Positions 49,984 through 61,103 of a DNA stretch of 64,000 nucleotides are shown one piece after another (positions within the stretch are counted from its first letter, which is position 1; the number at the start of each line of letters is the position of its first letter). The stretch is taken from NCBI RefSeq assembly GCF_023544465.1, contig NZ_JALPVL010000017.1, forward strand, positions 124,001 to 188,000, in the 5' to 3' direction. Source of the stretch: Paractinoplanes maris (GTDB lineage Bacteria > Actinomycetota > Actinomycetes > Mycobacteriales > Micromonosporaceae). The notes under the pieces are model-generated. The model saw only the letters and a list, made by a program, of their open reading frames with translations. It was not told where the DNA came from and made no database searches. A program made the position numbers and the translations under genes.

Positions 49984-52900
49984 TCAGGCCGCCGGGGCCG
50001 AGACGAGCAGGAACACGAACGCCACCGGCTCGGCGTCCTCGCGGTCGAAGGCCACCTCGTGCGCCTCGCCCCTGGTCAGCCGCCGCACCTCGGGGCGACC
50101 GGCCAGCGCCTGCTGGAGCTGCCCGGCCAGGTCGAGCATCGTCTTGCGGTCGTCCTCGTCCAACGCGTCGTGCGTCCACAGGACCGTCTCGATCTCGACG
50201 GCTTCCAGCTTGTTGCTCGCCCGGAACGCATCGAGCTGGGCGATCACCCGGTCCGCGTCGAGTCCGCCGGTGTCCCCCTCACCGAGTGCCGCGAACGCCG
50301 CGTCGTCGGTGTCGAGGGCCGGGTCGGGCTCATGGATCGCCCCGGTCGCCGCCGTCGTGGCCTCGGACGTCAGGATCGCCTTGACCGCCACCGAGCGGAC
50401 CGTGGGCGCCCCCGCGGCGTACGTGATCAGGAAGGCGCTGCCCGCGAGCCCGGCCCCCCCCTGGAGAGCCGGCGGCGGTGTGACCGGGACGACCGGAAGC
50501 GACGGATCCGGCGTGACGTCCGGCGGCAGCGCCGACAGCAACGCCCGCAACCGCCCCGGCCCGACCAGCAGGCCCGACGTGCCGGGCGCGGCCGCATACC
50601 CGGCCAAGGCGACGGCACTCGCGCCGCCGGCCGCACGGTAATGCTGTTGCCAGGTGGCGCCCGGTGTCAGCAGCGTCGTCCGGCCGCCCTCGAAGACGAC
50701 CTCGGTGGCCTTCCAGTCGCCGGGCCAGTCGCCCGGCTCGCCGGTGAGCAGGATCTGCGCCGCCTGTTGAGCACGGTCGAGGTCGGGCCGGGTCAGCACC
50801 TGCACGGTCACCGTGTCCACGGTGACCGGCGTGATCGGGTCGCCCTCGCAGCTCTCCCGGCGCCGCCGCCGGAACAGCACCCAGTCCTGGGTGGCCCGCA
50901 CGGTCGCGGTGGGCCGGTCACCGGCCGGGAACAACCGCTGGTATTCCTCGGGCGCCCACTCCGGATCGGTGTGGATGCCGCCCAGCAGGGCCAGCGCGGC
51001 CGCCGCCGACTGATGGTGGAGGTTGCCGGGATCGCCGATCGCCGGTTCCTGCACCGCGACGACGCCGGCCGTCGGTGTGCTCCCCTCCGCGGGCCGCGTG
51101 TCGACGGTCGCCTCGGCCCGGATCGGGTCGCCCTTGATGTGCAGGTCGGCCGTCAGCCCGGTCTCCTCGTCCTGGACGGTCAGCGTGACACCGTCCTGGG
51201 TGGTGCGGGCCAGCCGGAGCCGGCGCCCTTCGAAGCTGCCGCCGGAACCGGCGCCGTCCGGACCCTCGGCCGAGAGACCGAATCCGCCCGACGCCACCAC
51301 GACCGTCTCTCCCGCCGAGGCCGACTGCCAGGTGAGCGTCCCGAAGACCCGGAGGCTGAAGATGGTCGGTGTCCCGGCCGGCCGGTAGACGTCGATGTCG
51401 AGGCTGAACCCGGTGGAGTTCCTGCTGGTCCAGCCGAACGGGTCGTCGCGCACGGCGAGCGTGAGCCAGGCGGCGGCCAGCCGGTCGTTGCCCGCCGGGA
51501 GTGCGCCCAGGGTCGCCCGGCGGCGGGTCCGGGCCCGTACGGCCGTGGTCTGGGCCAGATCGACCAGCCGGCGCAACTGGGCCGGGGAGGGCGCGGTGAC
51601 CGGCGACGCGGTGCGGATGGCCGACAGGAACGAGTCGAATCCCGCCCGGCCCGGTTCCTCCCCGCTCAGCAGTCGGGTCAGCGCCTCGGTGTTCTGCGGC
51701 AGCGAGATCGAGACCGCACCGCGCGCGACGAATCCGCTGTCCACCTCGACGCGGGCGGCGCCCTGCCCCCGCAGCGTCCCCCGTGGGCTGGCCTCGCCCT
51801 CGTCGAGCGCCCGCCGGACGTCGTCACCGAGGGCGAAGTCGACCGCGAAGCCGAGCCCGCCGCGGGCGGCGGTGACCGTCCCGTCCGGAACAAGGATGTC
51901 GATCTCCTCGCGGGCGGTCTCGTCGCGCAGGCCGCGCAGCAACGAGATGCGGTCCATGTGCTGGGCCCGGTCGAGCTCGTGCGGGATCTGGTCGCGCCGC
52001 ACCGCGCACAACCACAGGCGTACGCCCGGCCCGAACTGCCCGGCCAGCCGGTCGCGCAGGTCCGAAGTGGCCGGTGGCACCGCCAGGTACCCGGCCGGCG
52101 GCAGCTCGACGAAGCCGCGGTCGATGAGCTCCTGGGCCGACCCACCGGGCGCGGGCGGCGCGGCCGAGAGCTGGTCCTGGAACTGCAGCACCTGGGCCAG
52201 GAAGACCGCGCCGGGCCGCTGCTCCAGCTGACCGGCCCAGTAACCGGCGGGCGGCGTCTCGAACGCCTCCCGGCAGGCGGTCCAGCGGTCGAGCAGCGTG
52301 ATGTGCGTGCCGTCCCAGCCGAGCACGCCCACGGCCACGGTGTCGTCCCCGGCCCGCGGCGCTGCCCCGGCCCGCCACAGCGTGGACCCGAGCAGCGCCG
52401 CGCCGATCCGGCCGGTGGCCGCCCGCTCGGCCGCGAACCGCGAGGACGCGACCTGGGAGCGCAGGTGGGTCTCGGGCCGGGTCACCCCGGCGACCGTCCA
52501 GGGCTGGACGTCGGTGGTCAGCGGCCGCAGCAGCAGCGTCACGCCGTCCGCCCGGTATGGGCTGTCGGTGGTCGTGCCGCAGCCCGAGCAGACCCGGCCG
52601 AACACCTCGCCCGTGCCGGTGAGGGTGGCCGCCGGGCGCAGGCAGATCTCGTACAGGGCGGTGCCGGCGACCGAGACCCCGGCCGCCGGAGCCGCCGCCG
52701 GGGCCGCCGCGCACTCGGCGAATCCGGCCTTGCCGCCGGTCTGCGGTCCCCCCTGGGCGGCCGGGCCGAGCAGGTCGGTGATGGCGGCGCTGACGTCGTC
52801 GGGCAGATGGAGGATCTGACCCCGCGGGGTCTTGGCCAGCCCGGCCGACAGGTGCAGGACGCCGCCGCCGAACCCGGTCACGCCGAACCCGAAGGCGACG

Positions 52901-53055
52901 CCGGACGCGGTGGTCCGGTTGGACAACTCGACGTACTCGCGCTGGCTGTCCCTTTCCAGGTTGAGGTCGTCGGCCCGCAGGAACCGGCCGTCGTAGTAGT
53001 TGAGGTTGACGACCCCGCCGGTGCCCGGGGTGAAGGTGCGCCCTTCGACGGTCAT
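49984..53055 (-). CDS. Large eCIS-associated protein with 'YDGxxL' N-terminal domain
   Basis: 1023 aa. N-terminus: NYYDGRFLRADDLNLERDSQ, NRTTASGVAFGFGVTGFGGG, HLSAGLAKTPRGQILHLPDD. This pattern recurs in large proteins beside eCIS baseplate genes. A VCSGCGTTTD cysteine motif lies near residue 155, and the rest is alpha/beta with beta-rich stretches. Its first domain is related to that of the next protein upstream (431 aa). It may be a baseplate-attached or fibre-like component; no catalytic motif was seen. 4-nt overlap with the upstream gene. Confidence 0.72.
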   Translation of the reverse strand: MTVEGRTFTPGTGGVVNLNYYDGRFLRADDLNLERDSQREYVELSNRTTASGVAFGFGVTGFGGGVLHLSAGLAKTPRGQILHLPDDVSAAITDLLGPAAQGGPQTGGKAGFAECAAAPAAAPAAGVSVAGTALYEICLRPAATLTGTGEVFGRVCSGCGTTTDSPYRADGVTLLLRPLTTDVQPWTVAGVTRPETHLRSQVASSRFAAERAATGRIGAALLGSTLWRAGAAPRAGDDTVAVGVLGWDGTHITLLDRWTACREAFETPPAGYWAGQLEQRPGAVFLAQVLQFQDQLSAAPPAPGGSAQELIDRGFVELPPAGYLAVPPATSDLRDRLAGQFGPGVRLWLCAVRRDQIPHELDRAQHMDRISLLRGLRDETAREEIDILVPDGTVTAARGGLGFAVDFALGDDVRRALDEGEASPRGTLRGQGAARVEVDSGFVARGAVSISLPQNTEALTRLLSGEEPGRAGFDSFLSAIRTASPVTAPSPAQLRRLVDLAQTTAVRARTRRRATLGALPAGNDRLAAAWLTLAVRDDPFGWTSRNSTGFSLDIDVYRPAGTPTIFSLRVFGTLTWQSASAGETVVVASGGFGLSAEGPDGAGSGGSFEGRRLRLARTTQDGVTLTVQDEETGLTADLHIKGDPIRAEATVDTRPAEGSTPTAGVVAVQEPAIGDPGNLHHQSAAAALALLGGIHTDPEWAPEEYQRLFPAGDRPTATVRATQDWVLFRRRRRESCEGDPITPVTVDTVTVQVLTRPDLDRAQQAAQILLTGEPGDWPGDWKATEVVFEGGRTTLLTPGATWQQHYRAAGGASAVALAGYAAAPGTSGLLVGPGRLRALLSALPPDVTPDPSLPVVPVTPPPALQGGAGLAGSAFLITYAAGAPTVRSVAVKAILTSEATTAATGAIHEPDPALDTDDAAFAALGEGDTGGLDADRVIAQLDAFRASNKLEAVEIETVLWTHDALDEDDRKTMLDLAGQLQQALAGRPEVRRLTRGEAHEVAFDREDAEPVAFVFLLVSAPAA

Positions 53056-54347
53056 GACGGTCCTCCCGGCTCGGACGGTGCGGATCGGCCCGGCAGCCGC
53101 CGGACCACGTCGCGGCCCTGCGCCCGGGAGGCGGGCGGGTCGCCGACGAACCCGGCCAGCGGCACGGGTCGCCCGTCGACCAGCCCGGCCAGCGGGGTGG
53201 GCCCGGTGCCACTGACGAGCAGGCGGTAGGTGACCGGGCCGGGTGGATCCGGGAGCTCGAACGTGAGTACGCTGCCGGTCCCCCCGTCGGTCACCGTGCG
53301 GCCGGTCAGTGCGACCGGGTCACCCCAGCCGGCCGCCTCGTCGAACCGGTGCACCCGCACCGCGCCCGGCACGGTCGACCCGGCGATCCGTCCCCGGAAT
53401 TCGACGCTCACCCGCGTCCCGGTGACCCTGATCCGCTCCACCCGCGGCCCGCCGGCGTCGCTCGCACAGTCCTGGGCGCCCGAGCCGCCGCCCGGCCCCC
53501 GGTCCAGCAGTTCGGCGATCAGCTCGGCCAGCATCCAGACCGGCACGTGGGTGCGCCGCACGGACAGGTCGATGACCGGCGCCCGCAGACGCCACTTGTG
53601 GTCGGCGGTCTCGACCACGCTCATGCCGGGCAGGTCGGCCAGCAGGACCTCGCCCGGCTCGTCCTCGGGGAACAGCATCGTGCGGCCGGCCTGGGCGTCC
53701 GGCGCGTGCCCGGGCGGATGGAGCCCGGCGACCACCACGGCCAGAAGCGCCCGGAACTCGTCGAGCCGGGTGTCGCGATGGTCCACACCACCGGGCAGCA
53801 GGCCGTCCCGGACGTAGGCCCGCAGGGCCGCGAACGCCTGCCCGCGATCGTCCGGCGGCCGGGTGGTGTACGGCTTGAGCTCGAGCCGGGCCATCTCGAG
53901 GATCCGGGAGTAGGCCGGCGAGCGATCCGGCCCGGCGTGCCCCTGCTGGATCGACGGCACCGGCCGGGACAGGCAGGCCTCATGGCGTACGACCAGTCGA
54001 GCGTCGAAGGTCTTGGTGGTGATGCCCTGCTCGTCCAGCCACGCGCGCACGTCCAGGCACATCGGTGCGGCGGTGGCCACCTCGCGACCCAGCCCGTCGG
54101 TGGCCAGACCGGAGCCGACCATCAGCTCGGGCGTGTCCTCGGCCACCGAGACGGGGAAGCCCCAGATCACCCCTCGGCCGTGCTGCCAGGCCTGGTGGAG
54201 CGCCGCTTTGCCGCGCGGGTTGCCGGCCAGAACCTGGAAATCGGAGACGCCGAGCAGCATTCCGAAGTGGACGGCCAGTGAGGTGAACGGGTCGACGTCG
54301 AGCGCGGCCGCCGGCGGCGGCTGGGGTGCGGTGGTCATCTCACTCAC
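53052..54347 (-). CDS. eCIS-associated protein with the same N-terminal domain as the 1023-aa protein
   Basis: 431 aa. HFGMLLGVSDFQVLAGNPRG, HGRGVIWGFPVSVAEDTPEL, MVGSGLATDGLGREVATAAP repeats the pattern G-x-[LF]-L-x3-D-[LF]...G[FL]xV...GLAx(D/T)xxGRE seen at the start of its neighbour. A beta-sandwich-like C-terminal half follows (VERIRVTGTRVSVEFRGRIA). Unknown function, probably a structural part of the particle. Overlaps the flanking genes by 4 and 8 nt. Confidence 0.72.
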   Translation of the reverse strand: MSEMTTAPQPPPAAALDVDPFTSLAVHFGMLLGVSDFQVLAGNPRGKAALHQAWQHGRGVIWGFPVSVAEDTPELMVGSGLATDGLGREVATAAPMCLDVRAWLDEQGITTKTFDARLVVRHEACLSRPVPSIQQGHAGPDRSPAYSRILEMARLELKPYTTRPPDDRGQAFAALRAYVRDGLLPGGVDHRDTRLDEFRALLAVVVAGLHPPGHAPDAQAGRTMLFPEDEPGEVLLADLPGMSVVETADHKWRLRAPVIDLSVRRTHVPVWMLAELIAELLDRGPGGGSGAQDCASDAGGPRVERIRVTGTRVSVEFRGRIAGSTVPGAVRVHRFDEAAGWGDPVALTGRTVTDGGTGSVLTFELPDPPGPVTYRLLVSGTGPTPLAGLVDGRPVPLAGFVGDPPASRAQGRDVVRRLPGRSAPSEPGGPS

Positions 54348-55472
54348 CTCGCAGAAGGGCGGCCCGGCGGAGCTCGGCGGGAGCGGGCGCGACCGCCACA
54401 GCGGCGTCGGCGGCCTCGGCGGCGGCCACCAACGCCTCCCCGGCCCGGCGCTGCGTCTCCTGAGCGGCGAGGGCGGCGGCCAGCCGGGCGTCGGCGTCGG
54501 CCAGGGCCCGGGTCAGGACGATATGGTCACCCTCCAGCACGCGGTTGAGCTCGGCCACGGCGTCCAGCAGGGCAACGGTCTGGTCGACGAGACCGTCCGG
54601 GAGGGTGAGCAGCCACTGTTCGTAGGCGCCCGGGACACCGGCGGCAACGTCCTGCGCGGCCTGGTCGGTCCGGGCCTGCCCGGTCGACGGGACCGCGACC
54701 CGGGTCGCCTCCACCACAAGGGCCCCCGCGGCGACCCGGGCCGGCGCGTTCACCCCGTCGTCGACGGCGGCTCGGGCCCGGTTCAGGGCGTCCTCAGCCC
54801 GGGTGACCTCACTGCCGGCGGCCAGGACCGCGGCGTGGGCACGGGTCGCCTCCCCGGCCCGATCCTGCTCGGCCCGGCGGGCCTGCTGCACCGCCGCGTC
54901 GGCCCGGGCCAGCATGGCCTCGCCGCCGAGCAGGAGACCGAGCCGGGCCCCGGCCGCGGTGACCGCACCGGCCAGATCGCGCACCAGGGCGACCGCCTGC
55001 GGGTGGAAGGTCGCGACCTGAGCCAGCCTCTGGGTGTCGGCGTCACCCTCGGCCCGCGCCGCGTCGAGCGACTGCCGGGCGACCTGAAGGGCGCCGGTCG
55101 TCCGTTCGGCGGTGGAGGCGGTCCGGGTGGCGTTCGAGTCGGCCCGGCCCTTCGCCTCTCTGGCGTCCAGTTCTCGCAGCTCGGTGTGGATCTGCTTGCT
55201 GCGGTTGACGTCCAGGGCCAGCTCGGCGACGTGGCGTTCCGGGCCGGTTCGCGCGGCCGCAAGCTGCTGCCGCAGGGCCGACTCCTCCTGCCGCAGGGTG
55301 GCTCGCTCGGCCGCGATCGCGGTGAGCGCGGTGGCGGCCGCCACGGCGGCGGTGGCGGCCGCACCGGCCACGGCCTTCTGCGCCTTCTCGGCGGTCTCCA
55401 GCCGCTCGGCCTCGGCGGCGCGGAACGTCGTGACGGCGGTCGCGGTGATGGGTGCGGGGGTGGTGGATGTCG

Positions 55473-55476
<4 letters not shown>
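54340..55476 (-). CDS. Ala-rich coiled-coil protein of the eCIS block
   Basis: 378 aa from GTG 55476, whose first base pairs with the ATPase stop (GTGA overlap). Mostly coiled coil: AAEAERLETAEKAQKAVAGA, LRQEESALRQQLAAARTGPE, LARADAAVQQARRAEQDRAG. No signal peptide and no transmembrane region except an Ala-rich stretch near 30-50. The position just after the ATPase gene recalls afp16 in the Afp cluster, but sequence similarity is not evident. Function unknown. Confidence 0.72.
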
Positions 55477-57405
<1,929 letters not shown>

Positions 57406-57413
<8 letters not shown>

Positions 57414-58944
57414 AGCGGTACCGCACGACGCAGCCGAGCCAGGGCAGGAAGCCCGGGTCGAGGTCGAGGCCGGCCCGGCGGATGTCGACGTCCACATCGT
57501 CGAGGTCGAACAGCAGGTCGATCCAGCCGGGCTCGGCCTCGACCACGGCGCTCCGGTGGCTGACGAGACGGAGCAGCGCCTGCTCGGTGGGCTGCGGGGG
57601 CAGCATGGCGCGCAGGATGCCGGCCAGCTCGTCGACCACCGGCTCGAGGATCTCGGGGTGGGGTGGCGGCTCGGGCGGTTCGGCGTCCGGGGGCAGGCCG
57701 GCGAACGCCAGGACGGCCGGGTCGTCCGGCTCGGGCGGACCGGCGGCCGGGGCCGCCCGGCGGCAGGTGCGGCGGCCGAGCTCGTGCAGCACCGGCCGCA
57801 GCCCGGGACCGCCGTACCGGCCGGGGTCGGCGGTGACCCGGCCGGGCAGGTCCACCTCGGCGACCAGCGGCAGCAGGAACAGCAGTCCGCCCCAGGAGGT
57901 CCGCCGGACCCGGCCGGGGGTGATGACCGCCGCGGGCACCGGATCGATGCCCGCGGACCGGGCCGGCGGAGACACCCGGGCCGGCGACTCCCCAGGCTCC
58001 GGCCGAGCCGATCGTCCGGCCTGACCGGCCGGGCTCGCCCCGTCCGTCGGCTGGGGCCCCGCGCCGGCGTCGCGCCGGGCGCGATCCTGCTCGACCGGAA
58101 CCTCTCGCGGACGGCCGGATGGGCCGGCGAGGTGGGCGGCGACCTCGGCCAGAAGGCTGCCCGCGGCCGGTCCCCGAGCCAACCCCGGGTCCACTTCCAG
58201 GACGGCGAAAGCGGCCAGCGCCGCGTCCAGGTCCGGACATGCCGTGTCGCGGGCGGCCCGATCGACGGCTCCGATGAGGACCGACCGGGTCAGGACGGCC
58301 ACGCCGTCGGCCGTACGGTGGAAAGCCGCCACCGAGGCCAGCGGCGGAACCGACCCGGTGATCCGCCGCCAGGCCGCCCGGCTCAGCTCCACCAGAGCAC
58401 GGTCCGGCACCGCCCCGATCAGGGCGGGCAGCAGCCCGGCCGCCGCGACCGCCGTGATCAGCGCGGTGGCCGCGTAGGCCTCGTCGTCCTCCGCGACCGC
58501 ACGCAGCACCGGGACGAGCACCTCGCCGATCGGCGGGCCCGCACTCGGCATCGGCCACAGCCCGAGAGAACGCCAGGCCCACAGCCGGGTCCGATCGTCC
58601 CGCAGCACCGACAGCACGAGATCGCGCCGAGCTTGGACCGGGCCGCGATACCGGACCACGTCGGCCCCGCCGGCCGCGAGGGTCACCGACAGCGCCAGCG
58701 CGGCCGCCCGCCCCCACGCCTCGGCCAGCGCGGCGTCGTCGCGATCCCACGGCAGGCTCAGATCCGGCACCCGCACCCGGCGCACGCAGACGAGCCGGTC
58801 GCGATCGTCCTCGGCGCTCAGCCCGCCCGCCAGCCCGTGCTCGACCAGGGCGTCACCCAGCCCGGCCAGCCGGTCGTGGCCGCCCGGCCCGATCTGCGGG
58901 CCGACCCGCCAGGTGAGGGCGAGCCGGTCGATGCGGTCGGTCAT
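57406..58944 (-). CDS. eCIS-block protein in the tape-measure position
   Basis: 512 aa, ATG at 58944 with ATGA overlap. N-terminal helical region (RVGPQIGPGGHDRLAGLGDA, LVEHGLAGGLSAEDDRD), VRRVRVPDLSLPWDRDDAAL, a Pro/Ala linker near 300-340, and later TSWGGLLFLLPLVAEVDLPG. It lies directly before the ATPase gene as Afp14 does, and the GGLLFLLPL stretch resembles the LLhPfL motif of CIS tape-measure-like (CIS_TMP) proteins. The assignment is tentative, mostly positional. Confidence 0.5.
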
Positions 58945-61103
58945 GGGTCGATCACCGTCCCCCGCCCGAGTTCGGCCCCGCCGACGCGGACGCCCGCCCG
59001 GCCGCGCCCGATCACCCCGTCGGTGCCCAGCTGTGAGGTGGCGGCGAACCCGGAGTGCTCGCCCGCCCGCAGCCGCCGCACCCCCGACCCGGCCCCGACC
59101 GAGCTGGAGATCTCGACGTGCAGGCTCATCCCGACGCGCATCCCGGGGCCGAGCGGGCAGATCTCGACCAGTGTGTGCGCCGGGCGGTGCAGGTCGAGCA
59201 GATCGCGGACCACGGCGAGCTGCTCGTCGTCGGGCAGGCCGGTGAGCAGCACCGAGAACCGGTGCGCGGCCGAGTGAGGAGCGTGCCGCGGGCCCGCGGC
59301 GGGAGTGGCCGGGCCACCCACCACCCGCCAGCCGGCGCCCAGGACGGCGTCGAACGGCCCCGGCCGGTCGGCGGCGCCCCCGACCGCCGCGGCCCGCCCG
59401 CGCAGCCGGAACGACTCCAGGACCACGACCGGCTCGCCGAGGTAGATCTCCAGCGTGCGGCGCAGCCCGGCGACCGTGCCGCGCACGCGGAACAGGCCCG
59501 CGGCCTCGGCCAGCAAGGTCCGGCGGGCCTGTTCCGGCCAGCGGGTGTCCAGGGTCAGCCCGATCAGCGAGGCCAGCCAGGGCAGCAACTCGGCCGGAGC
59601 GCCGTACGGGTCGAACAGCAGATCCCGCTGCACCGCGCGGGCCTCGATGTCGCCGAGCTGACCACCGATGATCGCCAGGAAGCGGCGCAGCAGATCGGCG
59701 CCCGCCGGATCGCGGCGGTAGGTGCGGGGCAGCTTGGTGATCAGGTCGCGACCGGGGATCTCGGCCCGCACCGCCCGGACCCGCGGTGTGCTCACGCCGG
59801 TGCCGGTGAACCGCAGCCACAGCCGCAGATAGCGGCCGGGCGGGGCCACGATCGGCGCCTCCAGCACCTCGAAGCGGTCCCCCGCGGCCGGCGGCGACCA
59901 CGGGAGCTCGCGCCCGGTCTCGCGCCGATGCAGCGGATGCCAGCGGCCGTCCGGGGCCGAGCCGGTGGGTGGGTCGTCGCCGGTGCCGGCCGCGAGCTCG
60001 ACCGTCGTCCCCGGCGGTACGCAGGCCTCGACGAAGACGCGTCCCCAGGGCGACCCGTACGACTGGCCGTCCAGCCCGGGCGAGCCCGCTGTCCCCTCTC
60101 GCAGGTGGCGCACCCGCTCGGGGACGGCCGCGCGGAATCCCGTACGCCCGGAGTAGCCGATCCCGCCGTCGGGCGTCCGGGCGATGCCGCGCCCGTCATA
60201 GCCACGCGCCCGCAGCACCGGCCCCGGGCGCAGATCATCCGTCCAGGTCAGCAGGCGGTCGCCCGGTGGCCCGGCCACGACGACCCGGCCGCGCCCGTCC
60301 ACCTCGATGTCGCGCGCGCCGGGCACCCGCACCACCTGCCCGGCTCCGCCGAGCAGATAGCCGTCGTCGTTGTCCCGCAACAGGATCCACACCGCCCCGT
60401 CGGGGCCGACGGCCAGCCGGGCCGGCCGGGCGCGCGGCGGCACCGGCCAGGAGCCCGCCGGACCCGGCCGGGGTGCCAGCAAGGCGGCCGCCCGGGGGTC
60501 CAGCGCGGCCGGGGCCGGCCGGCCGATCGCGTCCAGCCGCACCAGCGGCGCCGAGAGCGAGGCGGTCAGGGCGAGGACGAGCCGGCCGCCGGTGCCCGCG
60601 AGGTCGATCGGCGGATCGGCCGGCGTGACGGTGCGCAGCAGGCGGCCGTCGGCCTGGTCGAGCACGGCGATCCGCCCGGTCGTCCCGTCCAGCACGAACA
60701 GGTGGTCGTCGCTGTCGGTGGCCAGCGCCCGGGTTCGCAAGGGCCATCCGGCCACGGTGCCCGTCCGGCCGGCGGACGGGGAGGTCGCGAGCAGGTCGAC
60801 CGGCGGTCCCGGTTCCGGCCAGGGCAGCCGCTGGATCTGCTCGCGGGCCGGATCGCCGCGGTAGAGGCACCGGTCGCGGTCGAAGGCGAGACCGACCGGT
60901 CCCACCTCGGGTGCGCCGGCCGGGAACTCCGGCGCCGGTCCGCCCGGTTCGGCGTCCAGCATCAGGTCGCCCGACTCCGGATCGACGCGGGTGCCGTCCC
61001 GGATCAGCCAGGCCGCGCCCGCCCCGCCGACCGGCGCGAAACGGCGCACGCCGGGGTCGGTCAGGTACGGGCTGGGCGGGGCCGGCAGCACTTCGGGCAT
61101 CAT
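58941..61103 (-). CDS. P2-I-like phage tail protein with N-terminal repeat domain
   Basis: 720 aa; start ATG at 61103 (other ATGs at 61100 and 61109). Residues of roughly 50-330 show NHL/propeller-like repeats (ALATDSDDHLFVLDGTTGRI, LAVGPDGAVWILLRDNDDGY, DIEVDGRGRVVVAGPPGDRL). The C-terminal half has the phage tail protein domain: FLAIIGGQLGDIEARAVQRD, LFDPYGAPAELLPWLASLIG, TRWPEQARRTLLAEAAGLFR, VRGTVAGLRRTLEIYLGEPV. This is the P2 gpI/TIGR02242-type baseplate wedge protein. The end GVGAGSGVRRLRAGEHSG is Gly-rich. Confidence 0.85.
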   Translation of the reverse strand: MMPEVLPAPPSPYLTDPGVRRFAPVGGAGAAWLIRDGTRVDPESGDLMLDAEPGGPAPEFPAGAPEVGPVGLAFDRDRCLYRGDPAREQIQRLPWPEPGPPVDLLATSPSAGRTGTVAGWPLRTRALATDSDDHLFVLDGTTGRIAVLDQADGRLLRTVTPADPPIDLAGTGGRLVLALTASLSAPLVRLDAIGRPAPAALDPRAAALLAPRPGPAGSWPVPPRARPARLAVGPDGAVWILLRDNDDGYLLGGAGQVVRVPGARDIEVDGRGRVVVAGPPGDRLLTWTDDLRPGPVLRARGYDGRGIARTPDGGIGYSGRTGFRAAVPERVRHLREGTAGSPGLDGQSYGSPWGRVFVEACVPPGTTVELAAGTGDDPPTGSAPDGRWHPLHRRETGRELPWSPPAAGDRFEVLEAPIVAPPGRYLRLWLRFTGTGVSTPRVRAVRAEIPGRDLITKLPRTYRRDPAGADLLRRFLAIIGGQLGDIEARAVQRDLLFDPYGAPAELLPWLASLIGLTLDTRWPEQARRTLLAEAAGLFRVRGTVAGLRRTLEIYLGEPVVVLESFRLRGRAAAVGGAADRPGPFDAVLGAGWRVVGGPATPAAGPRHAPHSAAHRFSVLLTGLPDDEQLAVVRDLLDLHRPAHTLVEICPLGPGMRVGMSLHVEISSSVGAGSGVRRLRAGEHSGFAATSQLGTDGVIGRGRAGVRVGGAELGRGTVIDP

